DNA of 43,638 nucleotides from an uncultured Spirochaetota bacterium (GTDB taxonomy: Bacteria; Spirochaetota; Spirochaetia; Treponematales; Rectinemataceae), in NCBI GenBank assembly GCA_903821875.1, contig CAIJMU010000153.1:1-43638 (forward strand), written 5' to 3'. Below the pieces are notes generated by a model. That model saw only the letters and a list, made by a program, of their open reading frames with translations. It was not told the DNA's origin and did not search any database. Positions within the stretch are counted from its first letter, which is position 1. Every line of letters starts with the position of its first letter. A program made the position numbers and the translations under genes. This document shows, piece by piece, positions 1 through 7,789 of this stretch.

Positions 1-2
1 AT

Positions 3-728
3 GGAAACGGCGTCCTAATCGATGGAGTTCGGTTTGGAAAGATTGCGTATCCTTCGATAAAAGTGTACCTGACCGCCTCTCCCGAAGTCTTCCATGACGG
101 GTCCATCCGATATTCAAATTCCTACAACCATAACGGCTTTTTCAAATACTACTTCTCCGAAGACCTGGAATCCATCCTCTCAAAAATCAAGCCCGCCGGG
201 GTCTATTCCGAGCTGGCGCTCCTGGCGAGTCGGCTCGATATCCCATGGGACCGCATCACGATTCCGTGGATATCCAGCCTGAACGCGAATACGTTCCTGA
301 AACACGACAGTTCCATTCGATTCAATTACGGGAACGTCACATTCAGGACGATAGGGCATGACGAAAGCATCCTGCATGATGGGGAATACCTGTTTGACGG
401 CCTGCGTATGGAGCGGAGCGTGCCCTCAAATGCGGTACTTTATGGGCTCCAGAATTCCCGGAATGTGGTGGACATTCACAGGGCGTACCATGAGCAAAAC
501 ATGATCGTCTATTTCCATGATGAGCGAATCCAGCATAATAGCCGGTTCGACCACTCGGGAATCCACCGGGGGATAGAGATAGGGGTCGACAGGATGCTGG
601 TTACGAAGAACCTGATAGTGCCGCATGTGGGGGCTGCCGCCGATAGTATGCAGGCGCACAACGAAGCGATCCTTCATGACGGCGCTTATATTTTCTACCA
701 GAGCGACGTGCTTCAGTATTACTTGTGA
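3..728 (+). CDS. Phage structural protein of unknown function, 5' truncated by the window
   Basis: The frame is open to the left edge, so the true start lies upstream; the GTG at 63 is internal. The visible ~241 residues have no membrane segment. They are rich in Tyr, His and Asp and contain a recurring short motif, HDG preceded by a hydrophobic residue (F/L-HDG, seen about three times, plus an FDG variant). The repeats suggest a beta-rich structural or appendage protein. It ends 12 bp before a tail-collar-like gene, so a baseplate or tail-tip role is likely from context. I do not recognise the family. Confidence 0.6.
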   Translation, partial: GNGVLIDGVRFGKIAYPSIKVYLTASPEVFHDGSIRYSNSYNHNGFFKYYFSEDLESILSKIKPAGVYSELALLASRLDIPWDRITIPWISSLNANTFLKHDSSIRFNYGNVTFRTIGHDESILHDGEYLFDGLRMERSVPSNAVLYGLQNSRNVVDIHRAYHEQNMIVYFHDERIQHNSRFDHSGIHRGIEIGVDRMLVTKNLIVPHVGAAADSMQAHNEAILHDGAYIFYQSDVLQYYL

Positions 729-740
729 TTGGAGGGAATG

Positions 741-1085
741 ATGCAGACCAAGGCATTGAAACGTGTGCTGGCGTCGCAGGCCGTGGCGCCGAGTTCGGCG
801 AAGGCGATCACGAAGGTAGGATTTGGAGAGGGCGGGACGCCCGCCACTCCGAACGACACGGGCCTCAGCAACGCCTACATCAAGAGGATCAACGGATACC
901 AGGTGCTTTCCGACGATTCAATCCAGCTCACGTACAGCCTCGGCTACAATGAGGCAAACGGGAAGATCATCAAGGAAATCGGGTTCTACTGCGAGGACGG
1001 TACTCTTGTCGCTCGCGAGGCGAAGGATACCGTCGTGAAGGACTCGGACACGGCTATTGACGGGACAATTATCATCGTTATCTAA
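741..1085 (+). CDS. Tail-collar-fibre-like phage protein
   Basis: About 114 residues. A GGAGGG ribosome site at 731-736 fits the ATG at 741 best; the ATG at 738 is too close. The sequence resembles the phage tail-collar fibre N-terminal family (DUF3751-like). It opens with an ITKVGFGEGG-type stretch followed by a TPATPNDTGL segment. The middle has a conserved IKEIGFYCEDGTLVA strand pattern, and the end is hydrophobic beta strand. Such proteins join the tail fibre to the baseplate. The next gene begins 11 bp after its stop and carries a classic fibre N-terminal motif, which supports the assignment. The match is from memory of the family's pattern, not a search. Confidence 0.6.
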   Translation: MQTKALKRVLASQAVAPSSAKAITKVGFGEGGTPATPNDTGLSNAYIKRINGYQVLSDDSIQLTYSLGYNEANGKIIKEIGFYCEDGTLVAREAKDTVVKDSDTAIDGTIIIVI

Positions 1086-1096
1086 AGGAGGGCGCG

Positions 1097-2017
1097 ATGG
1101 CGAACATCAGCGAATCCGAATCCTTCGAAGCAGGGATATATCGGATCGAGACGACGGACCCCGTAGGGGGCGGAGAAAACGGAATCGACAACCTGCCGCA
1201 CAAGCAGTTGGCGAATCGCACCAAGTACCTGAAGCGCATAGCCGACGAGGTGGTGACCGCGCGCGGAGCAAGCGCGAGCCTGGGGGATCGGCTCGACGAG
1301 TTCGAACCCCTCGACGCCGAGACGCAAAATGCCCTTATGGCGGCTGCGGCTGCGGGCCTAAGCCTTGCCGGGCTTGCGAACAAGGAGGTTGAGAAATCCA
1401 GGACGAAGCGGAAGCAGACCGGTCTTGCCACGATCACGAATCGTGGGATAATAACGGGATGCACGGTCAGCAAGGCAACCGGTTCTTCCCGAAATCTCGA
1501 CTGCGCATCGGGTTCGGTGTTCTCGGGAGGGCAAATCTTCCCGATGTTCGCCGTCGGTGCTGGCGCCATCGTGCCGCCGAACACCGATATCGTCTCGAAG
1601 ACCTGCTACGCATTCCTGTATCTCGACACGAATAAGGTCGTCCAGTTCGCGTCTACCGGGTTTGGCGAGACGGTTCCGGACGGCGCCATCCCGCTCTACC
1701 TCATCACGGTTCCCGCGAACAACACGGACATCAACGATCCGAACCTCACCCTGGTAACCCTCACCGACATTCGGCGCGTGGAGCCAAACTTTCCGGTCTT
1801 CTTCGCCTCGGCACCCTATGCGGATGTCGTGTTGCCGTTCCCGGTCACGGAAGCCGATTACGCGATCACGCTCGATCTCGTGAGCATCCTCGGATCGGGT
1901 TTCCAGCGCGGCGACGTGTATCCGGGCGACAGGAACGTCAACGGATTCAAGATTTACTACAACGGCGTGTCCGACAGTCTTTCGGTGCGCTGGGAAATAT
2001 CGAAACCGAACCTGTAG
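1097..2017 (+). CDS. Phage tail fibre protein
   Basis: 306 residues. The N-terminus carries the DPVGGGENGIDNLPHKQLAN motif followed by RTKYLK (roughly residues 21-46), a hallmark of many tail-fibre and tail-spike proteins. A short Ala-rich helical stretch (about 70-100) links to a beta-rich C-terminal region. AAAGGAG precedes the ATG. The gene lies between the tail-collar-like protein and a small ORF leading into the DGR variable protein. It probably forms the shaft that presents the diversified receptor-binding protein. The role in adsorption is inferred from motif and position. Confidence 0.75.
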   Translation: MANISESESFEAGIYRIETTDPVGGGENGIDNLPHKQLANRTKYLKRIADEVVTARGASASLGDRLDEFEPLDAETQNALMAAAAAGLSLAGLANKEVEKSRTKRKQTGLATITNRGIITGCTVSKATGSSRNLDCASGSVFSGGQIFPMFAVGAGAIVPPNTDIVSKTCYAFLYLDTNKVVQFASTGFGETVPDGAIPLYLITVPANNTDINDPNLTLVTLTDIRRVEPNFPVFFASAPYADVVLPFPVTEADYAITLDLVSILGSGFQRGDVYPGDRNVNGFKIYYNGVSDSLSVRWEISKPNL

Positions 2018-2025
2018 GAGGGATC

Positions 2026-2379
2026 ATGCGAATAGTGCGGATGGTCGAGGGGGCGGCGGTCGCCGAATACTCCCTCGACGAGGCAAGCAAGGTGCTGACA
2101 ATCGAGGGTGTCTCGATCGACCTAGCCGGAGCCGAGGCGGATTGCCAGACGATCCTGAACGTCACGAACGACGAAGGGACGGCGATCCTCGGGCTTGGCG
2201 GGAAGAAGGGGTATATCGCCGATGTGGAGATCCCGCCTCGGAGATACGAGAACGTCGAAGAGGAGGTGGACGGGAAGACCGTCGTAAAAAGCGCGGCGCT
2301 CCCCCTTGATCTCAACGCGGTGCTCTTGAAGCTCTGGCCGTTTCCGGTCGAGAGCGAAAATCAGAAGGAGGCAGAATAA
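2026..2379 (+). CDS. Small phage protein between tail fibre and DGR target
   Basis: 117 residues, soluble, acidic, with no recognised domain. Predicted character is beta-rich with a charged central stretch (YENVEEEVDGK) and a C-terminal helix. The ATG follows a GGAGGGATC ribosome site. Its TAA is directly abutted by the ATG of the variable protein, which implies tight translational coupling. Small genes in this position often encode fibre-assembly chaperones or adaptor proteins; that role is only inferred from position. Confidence 0.6.
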   Translation: MRIVRMVEGAAVAEYSLDEASKVLTIEGVSIDLAGAEADCQTILNVTNDEGTAILGLGGKKGYIADVEIPPRRYENVEEEVDGKTVVKSAALPLDLNAVLLKLWPFPVESENQKEAE

Positions 2380-3492
2380 ATGCCGGTCATTTTCACGAAA
2401 GACAGCCTGCGCGCCTCGGTCGAGGCCGCCTCGGGCGGAAAGCAGACCGTCCTGTACGACGACAAGGGGTATCCCTCGTACATGACCATCGTCCCCAAGT
2501 TCAACATCGAGGACATCGATGCGATCATGGGCTCCGGCGTCCATCCGGCGTTCATCGTCGGCGGCGTCACGAAGTCGCAGATTTTCATCGCGACGAATCC
2601 CGCGATCGTCTCCGATGGCCGCGCGTGCTCGATCCCCGGCCAGGCTCCGAAAGTCTCCATCGACTTCGACGCCGCCAAGGCAGCCTGTACCTCCAAGGGG
2701 CAGGGCTGGCACATGATGACGGCATGGGAGTGGGCAGCGATCGCCCTCTGGTGCCTCAAGAACGGCTTCCAGCCGCGCGGCAACACCAACTGGCGCAGGT
2801 CGCACGAACAGACCCATGAGACCGGCGGCGCGACGGACGGCGGCGTTCCCGGAGCGGCTTCCGGCGAGGGTCGCACCTTTGCGGGCTCGGGTCCGGCATC
2901 CTGGCGCCACGACAACACGTACCAGGGGATCGCCGACCTCGTGGGCAACATCGCGGAGTGGAACGACGGCCTCAAGATCGTCGACGGCCGCCTCTACTTC
3001 CCCGTCGACAACAACTTCACCCAGGCCGAGGGATCGTGGCCGGCCAGCTCCGTCTACCTCGATGCCACCGTCGGCCCCGGCGATCGCTCGGGCGCGGCTC
3101 AGCCGGGCGCTCCTGTCCTGTCGAGCGGCATCACGAAGTACAACGAGACGCCGACCCCGGCGGGCGGCTCGGATGTCGGCGACTTCGACTATGGCTACGT
3201 CGCAAAATGGAAGGACATGACGGCCGCCGTAGCCTACGACAGCCTGTCACTGTCGGTCAGGCAGCAGATGGCGCAACTCATGATCGCCCCGAAGCTCACG
3301 GCCGCCGTAGCGGCGTTCTTCGCTGGCGCTGCAAAGGGCGCCATCTATGCCAGGAACTACGGCGAGCGGCTTGCGATCCGGGGTGGCAGCTGGTACAGCG
3401 GCGCGGGCGCGGGTCTCGCGTACTTGGGTTTGGATAACCGCCGGTCGCTCGTGGACGGCACTGTCGGCCTTCGTCCCGCTTTTATCCTGTAA
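2380..3492 (+). CDS. DGR variable protein (C-type-lectin/FGE-sulfatase-like fold), probable receptor-binding protein
   Basis: 370 residues. The C-terminus has the pattern of DGR targets with a C-type-lectin or formylglycine-generating-enzyme-like fold: RGGSW, a variable stretch, NRRS and a final VGLRPA. Upstream Trp-rich parts (WHMMTAWEWAAIALW, and GNIAEWNDG near residue 190) also fit this fold. The last 115 bp of coding sequence is the variable repeat (3366-3480), paired with the template repeat at 3897-4011. Compared with the template, 11 residues differ at adenine-derived positions, mostly Asn changed to Ser, Tyr, Gly, Asp, Leu or Thr. In phages such proteins sit at the fibre tip and bind host surface ligands; here that is inferred from its place among tail genes. 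Confidence 0.93.
   Translation: MPVIFTKDSLRASVEAASGGKQTVLYDDKGYPSYMTIVPKFNIEDIDAIMGSGVHPAFIVGGVTKSQIFIATNPAIVSDGRACSIPGQAPKVSIDFDAAKAACTSKGQGWHMMTAWEWAAIALWCLKNGFQPRGNTNWRRSHEQTHETGGATDGGVPGAASGEGRTFAGSGPASWRHDNTYQGIADLVGNIAEWNDGLKIVDGRLYFPVDNNFTQAEGSWPASSVYLDATVGPGDRSGAAQPGAPVLSSGITKYNETPTPAGGSDVGDFDYGYVAKWKDMTAAVAYDSLSLSVRQQMAQLMIAPKLTAAVAAFFAGAAKGAIYARNYGERLAIRGGSWYSGAGAGLAYLGLDNRRSLVDGTVGLRPAFIL
3366..3480 (+). repeat. DGR variable repeat (VR)
   Basis: A 115-bp segment at the 3' end of the variable protein, aligned without gaps to the template repeat at 3897-4011. I count 17 differences. Sixteen are at template adenines (to G, C or T) and one is a C-to-G difference near the 5' edge. About 10 of 26 template adenines are unchanged. 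The invariant 3' end, CGGCCTTCGTCCCGCT, is GC-rich and shared by both copies, as expected for the initiation-of-mutagenic-homing site. Homology stops abruptly just before the stop codon. Confidence 0.96.
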
Positions 3493-3525
3493 TTCTGAAT
3501 CCTGTCCCTCTGGGAGTCTGATACG

Positions 3526-3876
3526 ATGGCTGAAGGAAATTTGAAAATCTACCAGAAATGGGAAGACATGGCGGCCTACCTCTACGTGGCGTTGAAGTCG
3601 TATCCGAAGAGCGAGCGGTTCACGCTCGCGGCGGATACGACGAGGGCGCTCTGGGAGATGGGCACGTGCATCGCGCGTGCGAACGCGCTCCCCGGAAAGG
3701 CGGAAAAGCGCCGAGTGATCGAACAAGCGGACCTCGCGCTTGTTCGCATGAAGGTACTCGTCAGGATGGGGATGAAATTGAGCTTCCTTCCTTTCAAGAA
3801 ATATGAGATTCTCAGTGGGCAGGTTACTGAAATTGGGAAGATGCTCGGCGGGTGGCTCAAATCCGTCGGGTATTGA
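3526..3876 (+). CDS. avd: Accessory variability determinant (Avd), four-helix-bundle protein
   Basis: 116 residues, basic and almost entirely helical, beginning KIYQKWEDMAAYLYVALKSY. Length and composition fit the Avd/four-helix-bundle family, which forms a pentamer, binds the DGR reverse transcriptase and the template RNA, and is needed for mutagenic cDNA synthesis. Its place between VR and TR matches Bordetella-phage-type DGRs. A GGAG lies about 9 bp before the ATG. The family call rests on helical character, size and position. Confidence 0.88.
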   Translation: MAEGNLKIYQKWEDMAAYLYVALKSYPKSERFTLAADTTRALWEMGTCIARANALPGKAEKRRVIEQADLALVRMKVLVRMGMKLSFLPFKKYEILSGQVTEIGKMLGGWLKSVGY

Positions 3877-3896
3877 GGGGTACGGCTGAAAATGTG

Positions 3897-4011
3897 GCGG
3901 CTTCCGATCCGGGGTGGCAACTGGAACAACGGCGCGAACGCAGGTCTCGCGTACTTGAATTTGAATAACCGCCGGTCGAACGTGAACAACAATATCGGCC
4001 TTCGTCCCGCT
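3897..4011 (+). repeat. DGR template repeat (TR)
   Basis: A 115-bp non-coding copy of the VR in the avd-RT interval. It is dense in AAC/AAT codons when read in the VR frame (N-W-N-N, then later N-V-N-N-N). This is the usual design for saturating diversification without creating stop codons. It is transcribed into the RNA template that the RT-Avd complex copies with adenine-specific errors. A plus-strand frame runs through it but is not needed to explain it. A strong hairpin follows at 4030-4051. Confidence 0.96.
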
Positions 4012-4029
4012 CTCCCTCTAAGCCAGATG

Positions 4030-4051
4030 CCGGGCGCCTACGGGCGCCCGG
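4030..4051 (+). other. 9-bp perfect hairpin with a UACG tetraloop in the DGR spacer RNA
   Basis: CCGGGCGCC pairs perfectly with GGCGCCCGG around a TACG loop; C(UACG)G belongs to the very stable UNCG tetraloop class. It lies 18 bp after the TR and 120 bp before the RT start and has no following T-run, so it is not an ordinary terminator. In the Bordetella phage DGR the RNA downstream of TR is a structured part needed for RT-Avd priming. This hairpin is a good candidate for the equivalent element. Confidence 0.7.
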
Positions 4052-4172
4052 AGAGTGCCGAGGGGAAAAGGAGCCGTATTCCTTCTCCGTATGGGGAAAA
4101 CATCTACAGGCGCGGGCGACTGGTAGGCAAAACCAGCCGAAGGCCGTCCGCGCCGACCTTTAGTGTGGCACC

Positions 4173-5228
4173 ATGGCGAAAACCATCAATAATCTCTGGG
4201 ATGACGTTATCGATTTCGAGAACCTGTATTTCGCCTACCGTGCGGCGGGCCACGGCAAGCGCTATCGCTACGAAGCGCTCCGGTTCGCGGAAGAGTTGGA
4301 AGAAAACCTCATCGGCCTTCAGAACGAACTCATCTGGGGCATGTACCAGCCGATGCCGTTCCGCCAATTCTACGTCCTGGACCCAAAGAAGCGCCTGATC
4401 TCCGCTCCCGCGTTCCGCGATCGTGTGGTGCATCATGCCGTGGTCCGGGTGATCGAGCCGGTCTATGAGAAGCGGTTCATTTCCGAGACCTTTGCATGCC
4501 GGAAGGGCCTCGGTACCCATGCGGCCATGAACCACGTACTCTGGTGCAGCCGCGTCGCGAAGCGGCGCTGGGGAAGCTACTATGTCCTGAAATGCGATGT
4601 GCGCAAATTCTTCCCGAGCGTCAACCACGAGATCATGAAACGGACAGTTCGCCGATCTATCTTCGACCGTGATGTCCTTTTCCTTCTCGACACGATCATC
4701 GACGCTTTCGAGCCCGGAGGGCGAGGGCTGCCGATCGGAGCCCTCACGAGCCAGCTCCTCGCGAACGTCTACCTAGATCCCCTTGACCACTACCTCAAGG
4801 AAGAGTGCCGGGTGAAGTTCTATGCCCGGTACATGGATGACTTCGTGATCCTTCACCATGACAAGAACTATCTTCGCGACCTCCTCGCCGAGATCGATTC
4901 CTTCCTTCATGACCGTCTCGACATGACGCTGAATCCCAAGACGGGCATCTTCCCTGGCCGGCACGGCATAGACTTCTGCGGGTACCGGATTTGGCCGACG
5001 CATATCAAGCCGAGGAAGACGACCGTGAGGCGGGCAAAGCGGCGGCTCCGGAAGTTCGCTTCCGTCTACCGCGATAGCCCGCAAATCCTGAAGCACGCGC
5101 GGGAAAGCATCCAGAGCTTCATCGGCTACATCCGATTCTGTTCGGGCTGGAGGACAACCGCCTCCGTGCTCGAACGGGCCACGTTCAAAGCATCTTCGGG
5201 CGTTGACGAAGGCGATGCACAGAATTAG
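4173..5228 (+). CDS. DGR reverse transcriptase
   Basis: 351 residues, group-II-intron-like RT. The catalytic YMDD is at about 220-223 and the first catalytic Asp is in KCDVRKFF (Asp 142). The GLPIGALTSQ motif (185-194) has the DGR-type form with Ser-Gln. The C-terminal part looks like the basic thumb (FCGYRIW, then a KPRKTTVRRAKRRLRK stretch). There is no endonuclease or maturase extension and the length is typical. It copies TR RNA with adenine-directed misincorporation, together with Avd. No clear ribosome site precedes the ATG. A terminator follows 35 bp after its stop. Confidence 0.95.
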   Translation: MAKTINNLWDDVIDFENLYFAYRAAGHGKRYRYEALRFAEELEENLIGLQNELIWGMYQPMPFRQFYVLDPKKRLISAPAFRDRVVHHAVVRVIEPVYEKRFISETFACRKGLGTHAAMNHVLWCSRVAKRRWGSYYVLKCDVRKFFPSVNHEIMKRTVRRSIFDRDVLFLLDTIIDAFEPGGRGLPIGALTSQLLANVYLDPLDHYLKEECRVKFYARYMDDFVILHHDKNYLRDLLAEIDSFLHDRLDMTLNPKTGIFPGRHGIDFCGYRIWPTHIKPRKTTVRRAKRRLRKFASVYRDSPQILKHARESIQSFIGYIRFCSGWRTTASVLERATFKASSGVDEGDAQN

Positions 5229-5263
5229 AATGGACGCATCAATCCGGCGTCGAATGGAGATTC

Positions 5264-5303
5264 GGGCCGCATACCCCTCGGGGCGTGCGGCCCTTTGTCT
5301 TTT
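5264..5303 (+). terminator. Rho-independent terminator after the DGR
   Basis: GGGCCGCA pairs with TGCGGCCC, with an inner CCCC/GGGG helix and a TCG loop, followed by TTTGTCTTTT. It closes the tail/DGR transcript and separates it from the lysis cassette. Confidence 0.85.
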
Positions 5304-5329
5304 CTGGGGATCACTGGGAGGGATGCTGA

Positions 5330-6109
5330 ATGGGCGGATTCTGGGAGCTCTTGGCTGCGCGAGATGTACTTGAGGTGGCCGGGATCGCTGTCATTTTTGT
5401 GGCGTCCACATGGGCTACCGTACTGGCGATCGTCTACTTGATCAGGAAAGCGCGAATCGTGAAGGTGTCCAAGGGCGGCGTGGATTTTTCGGGAAAAGAC
5501 ATCACCAGGAAGAAGACTCCGCATTCAACCTGCATCCATGGGAAAGACATCGTGATGGTATTGAAAAAACAGGCCGAAATGATAAACGCCATCCATGAGG
5601 CCAAGGCTTGCATCATTCCCGAACAAATGAAGTATGCCGAAGGGCGAGGCGCCGACCTCCAGGGCCTCATGCAGAAGAATTTCCTGCACCTCCTCGACGA
5701 GGAAATCGAAGCAGGGAACCTGGTTGACCTGAGCATTCTCGATCACGAGGACTACCGATCGTTCAAGCTTTGCCTGAAAGCCGTCTATTCCGACATCCTC
5801 GATTTCGTCCGGATAGCATTCCGCGAAAACCACTATTCCGAAAAAGATGAGAAAGAATTCCGCATCTACGTCGACAACAAGGTCAATGAGATCATCCAAA
5901 AGGCGACAGACGGGCTCAATGACATGTATCGCGGCCGGCTGATTCAGAGAAGCCGCGTGTACAAAGAAAACCAGCGCATCATTTCCGAGATTCGCGAAAT
6001 CCTCTCCGATGTCTTTTGGCAAGCGAGAGCTGTTGCCCATAAGGCAAAGGATGACTGCAAGAAGATAGAGAAGGATTTCGAGGATTACTTGGACGAAACG
6101 ATAGGATAG
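5330..6109 (+). CDS. Phage membrane-anchored protein of unknown function
   Basis: 259 residues. One strong hydrophobic helix near the N-terminus (about 15-38) is followed by a long, charged, mostly helical cytoplasmic-type region that ends in a coiled-coil-like stretch of Lys, Glu and Asp. It heads the lysis cassette, 19 bp before the endolysin gene. It could be a holin regulator, a superinfection-exclusion protein or another membrane-associated phage factor. I do not recognise a family. Confidence 0.6.
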   Translation: MGGFWELLAARDVLEVAGIAVIFVASTWATVLAIVYLIRKARIVKVSKGGVDFSGKDITRKKTPHSTCIHGKDIVMVLKKQAEMINAIHEAKACIIPEQMKYAEGRGADLQGLMQKNFLHLLDEEIEAGNLVDLSILDHEDYRSFKLCLKAVYSDILDFVRIAFRENHYSEKDEKEFRIYVDNKVNEIIQKATDGLNDMYRGRLIQRSRVYKENQRIISEIREILSDVFWQARAVAHKAKDDCKKIEKDFEDYLDETIG

Positions 6110-6128
6110 GGCTCCAAGGAGAAACGGG

Positions 6129-6794
6129 ATGGTCAGAATAAATCTGTCGGAAGGAAAGGACTACCACACCCAGCGGAACAACCGAACCGATCCCTTGGGG
6201 ACGTGCTCGACAACCTCGCTTGTCATGGCGCTCAAGGATTCGGGAATCGAGCTGCCCGATTGCGCGGGCCGACAAGAAGAGGACGTGCTCGCCGAGTTCA
6301 TCCTGAATAGCCCCGAAATCGCCGAAGCCTTCAAGCAGGACTACCCGAGCGAATTCGAGAAGGGGACCCATGCCTACGAAATACCCCCTCTCCGCAGCTT
6401 GGGGGTGAATTTGTGGCTCGGGCGCGAGGTCAATCGATTCTCGTGGGTGGCTGGCATTCAGGATGTCATCCTCTCGCTCATCATGGGCAAGGCCTGCGTC
6501 ATGTCGGGGATGTGGCCTTACAAGAACGCGCTCGGGGAACAAAGGGACATTTCGCATGTGGTCTGCGTCTGCGGTTTCGAGTCCGCCCAGGACAATGTGC
6601 TCGACGCGCGGGACCCGCGAGGGATCGCAATCGACCTCATGGTGTCCTTCATCATAGACGATCCCTATGGCGACTATCGGACGGGGTATCGCGACACGCG
6701 GGGCAACGACGTGATCGTGCCATTCAGGGACTTCATCCGGATCACGAAGGAACAAGGCTCGGTGAGCCGGAAATGGGTCAACTTCATCGTTTAG
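6129..6794 (+). CDS. C39-like cysteine peptidase, probable endolysin
   Basis: 221 residues with the layout of a papain-like C39 peptidase: Cys 26 in DPLGTCSTTSLVMAL, His 143 in DISHVVCVCGF, and an Asp-Pro pair in DDPYGDYRTGY near 177-179. There is no signal peptide or membrane segment. It lies between a membrane protein and a holin-like protein, with spanins downstream, so a cell-wall peptide-cutting endolysin is the best reading. C39-like proteins also process peptides, so the wall substrate is inferred from context. The next gene starts 10 bp after its stop behind a strong GGAGG. Confidence 0.68.
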   Translation: MVRINLSEGKDYHTQRNNRTDPLGTCSTTSLVMALKDSGIELPDCAGRQEEDVLAEFILNSPEIAEAFKQDYPSEFEKGTHAYEIPPLRSLGVNLWLGREVNRFSWVAGIQDVILSLIMGKACVMSGMWPYKNALGEQRDISHVVCVCGFESAQDNVLDARDPRGIAIDLMVSFIIDDPYGDYRTGYRDTRGNDVIVPFRDFIRITKEQGSVSRKWVNFIV

Positions 6795-6804
6795 GAGGGT
6801 TTTC

Positions 6805-7275
6805 ATGAAACACAAGACGCTGTGGCTCGTCGTGGTCTGGGTGGCGCTCCTCATCGTGGCGCTCGCCCTTCAGGCCATTCTCCCGCAGGGGCTTCCCCTC
6901 GCTCAGATCGTGAACCTGGCGGGGATCATCAGCCTTTCCTATGTCGGCATCGACAAGGTGAAGAACATCGTCGTCGCCTCGAAGGCGCCCTCGGGCGAGT
7001 ACGGCTTCGACTACGTGCCGCCGATGCAGGACAAGCACCTTTGGATCGTGATCGTCTGGCTCTTTATCCTCGCCGAGACCTTCGCCATCCAGGCGATCGT
7101 GAAGGCCTCCTTCCCAGAAGCCGGTATTCCGATTCCAGTCTCCGAGGCGGTCACCTTTGCGGGCATCCTTTCGGCGGCCTACGTCGGGCTCGACAAGGGG
7201 GCGAAGATTGCGTCTGCGGCCGGCACGGCGGCGGCCGAGACCCCGCCTGTTCCTCCGACCGGGGGCGGCGCATGA
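6805..7275 (+). CDS. Duplicated-domain membrane protein, probable holin
   Basis: 156 residues made of two similar halves. Each half has a hydrophobic helix (residues about 5-25 and 77-97) and a matching second segment: NLAGIISLSYVGIDKVKNI in the first, TFAGILSAAYVGLDKGAKI in the second. The tail is Ala/Pro-rich. Small size, multiple helices and position between endolysin and spanins point to a holin. The internal repeat is unusual for holins. Start ATG follows GGAGGGTTTTC. Its stop overlaps the ATG of the Rz-like gene by 4 bp. Confidence 0.65.
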   Translation: MKHKTLWLVVVWVALLIVALALQAILPQGLPLAQIVNLAGIISLSYVGIDKVKNIVVASKAPSGEYGFDYVPPMQDKHLWIVIVWLFILAETFAIQAIVKASFPEAGIPIPVSEAVTFAGILSAAYVGLDKGAKIASAAGTAAAETPPVPPTGGGA

Positions 7276-7559
7276 ACACGATCCTGCTCTATCTCCTCGG
7301 GGCCGCCGCGCTCGCTGGCGCGGTCCTGGGGGCTCGGGCCTACGTGATTCACCTTCAGAGGGAGCGCGCTCGCCTGAAGGCCGAGAACGACAAGCTGAGG
7401 GAGAATCTCGACACCGCGAACAAGCGGATCGAGGCGCTCGCCGTGTTGAACACCGCCACCGCTGCGGCGGACAGGAAGGCAGACGATGAACGTAAGAAGC
7501 TCGACGAGACTTCTGATACTGGTCTTGCTGGCCGCGCTAACGGTCTTTTCGGCCGGTAG
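7272..7559 (+). CDS. Inner-membrane spanin (Rz-like)
   Basis: 95 residues. An N-terminal membrane anchor (about 4-22) is followed by a charged periplasmic coiled coil (about 28-65, ERARLKAENDKLRENLDT). This is the i-spanin architecture. The start codon overlaps the holin stop (ATGA). The 3' part overlaps the lipoprotein gene 7486-7788 in another frame by 74 bp, the arrangement typical of Rz/Rz1 pairs. Spanins fuse the inner and outer membranes in the last lysis step, so the host should be a diderm. Confidence 0.78.
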   Translation: MNTILLYLLGAAALAGAVLGARAYVIHLQRERARLKAENDKLRENLDTANKRIEALAVLNTATAAADRKADDERKKLDETSDTGLAGRANGLFGR

Positions 7560-7788
7560 CTGCGTCACGGCGCCCGCGAAGCCTCCGGAGGCCGCCATCC
7601 CGGTTCTGGAGCGGCCCCCAAAGCCCGAGATGGAGCAACCAGTCTTCGTGGACAAGGCGGGCGGGCTTTGGCTCTCCTACGGCGACTATCGGGCGCTGGA
7701 ACGGAACATCATCGCGATGCGCGAGTATGCCGCCAAGCTGGAGGCGCTTCTCGACTATTGCGCGCCCGTCCCGCCTCCGAAGCGCTGA
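7486..7788 (+). CDS. Outer-membrane lipoprotein spanin (Rz1-like)
   Basis: 100 residues with a lipoprotein signal peptide: basic N-terminus, hydrophobic core, then a lipobox ending SAGSC with Cys 26. The mature part is Pro-rich, as in Rz1 proteins. It begins inside the Rz-like gene in another reading frame. It is longer than lambda Rz1, but o-spanins vary in size. The assignment rests on the lipobox, the proline content and the overlap. Confidence 0.75.
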   Translation: MNVRSSTRLLILVLLAALTVFSAGSCVTAPAKPPEAAIPVLERPPKPEMEQPVFVDKAGGLWLSYGDYRALERNIIAMREYAAKLEALLDYCAPVPPPKR

Positions 7789-7789
7789 G

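Noticed and set aside
2122-2910. Long minus-strand frame opposite the small phage protein and the variable protein
   Set aside because: Shadow of high-GC coding sequence; no ribosome site, no recognisable protein, and it crosses two well-supported genes.
3490-3525. Cruciform-type hairpin after VR, as in the Bordetella phage DGR
   Set aside because: Only a 4-bp TCCC/GGGA stem is present; too weak to claim.
3892-4398. Protein-coding frame across the template repeat
   Set aside because: It is open because TR copies the VR coding frame and then runs into RT sequence in another frame; it has no ribosome site and TR explains it fully.
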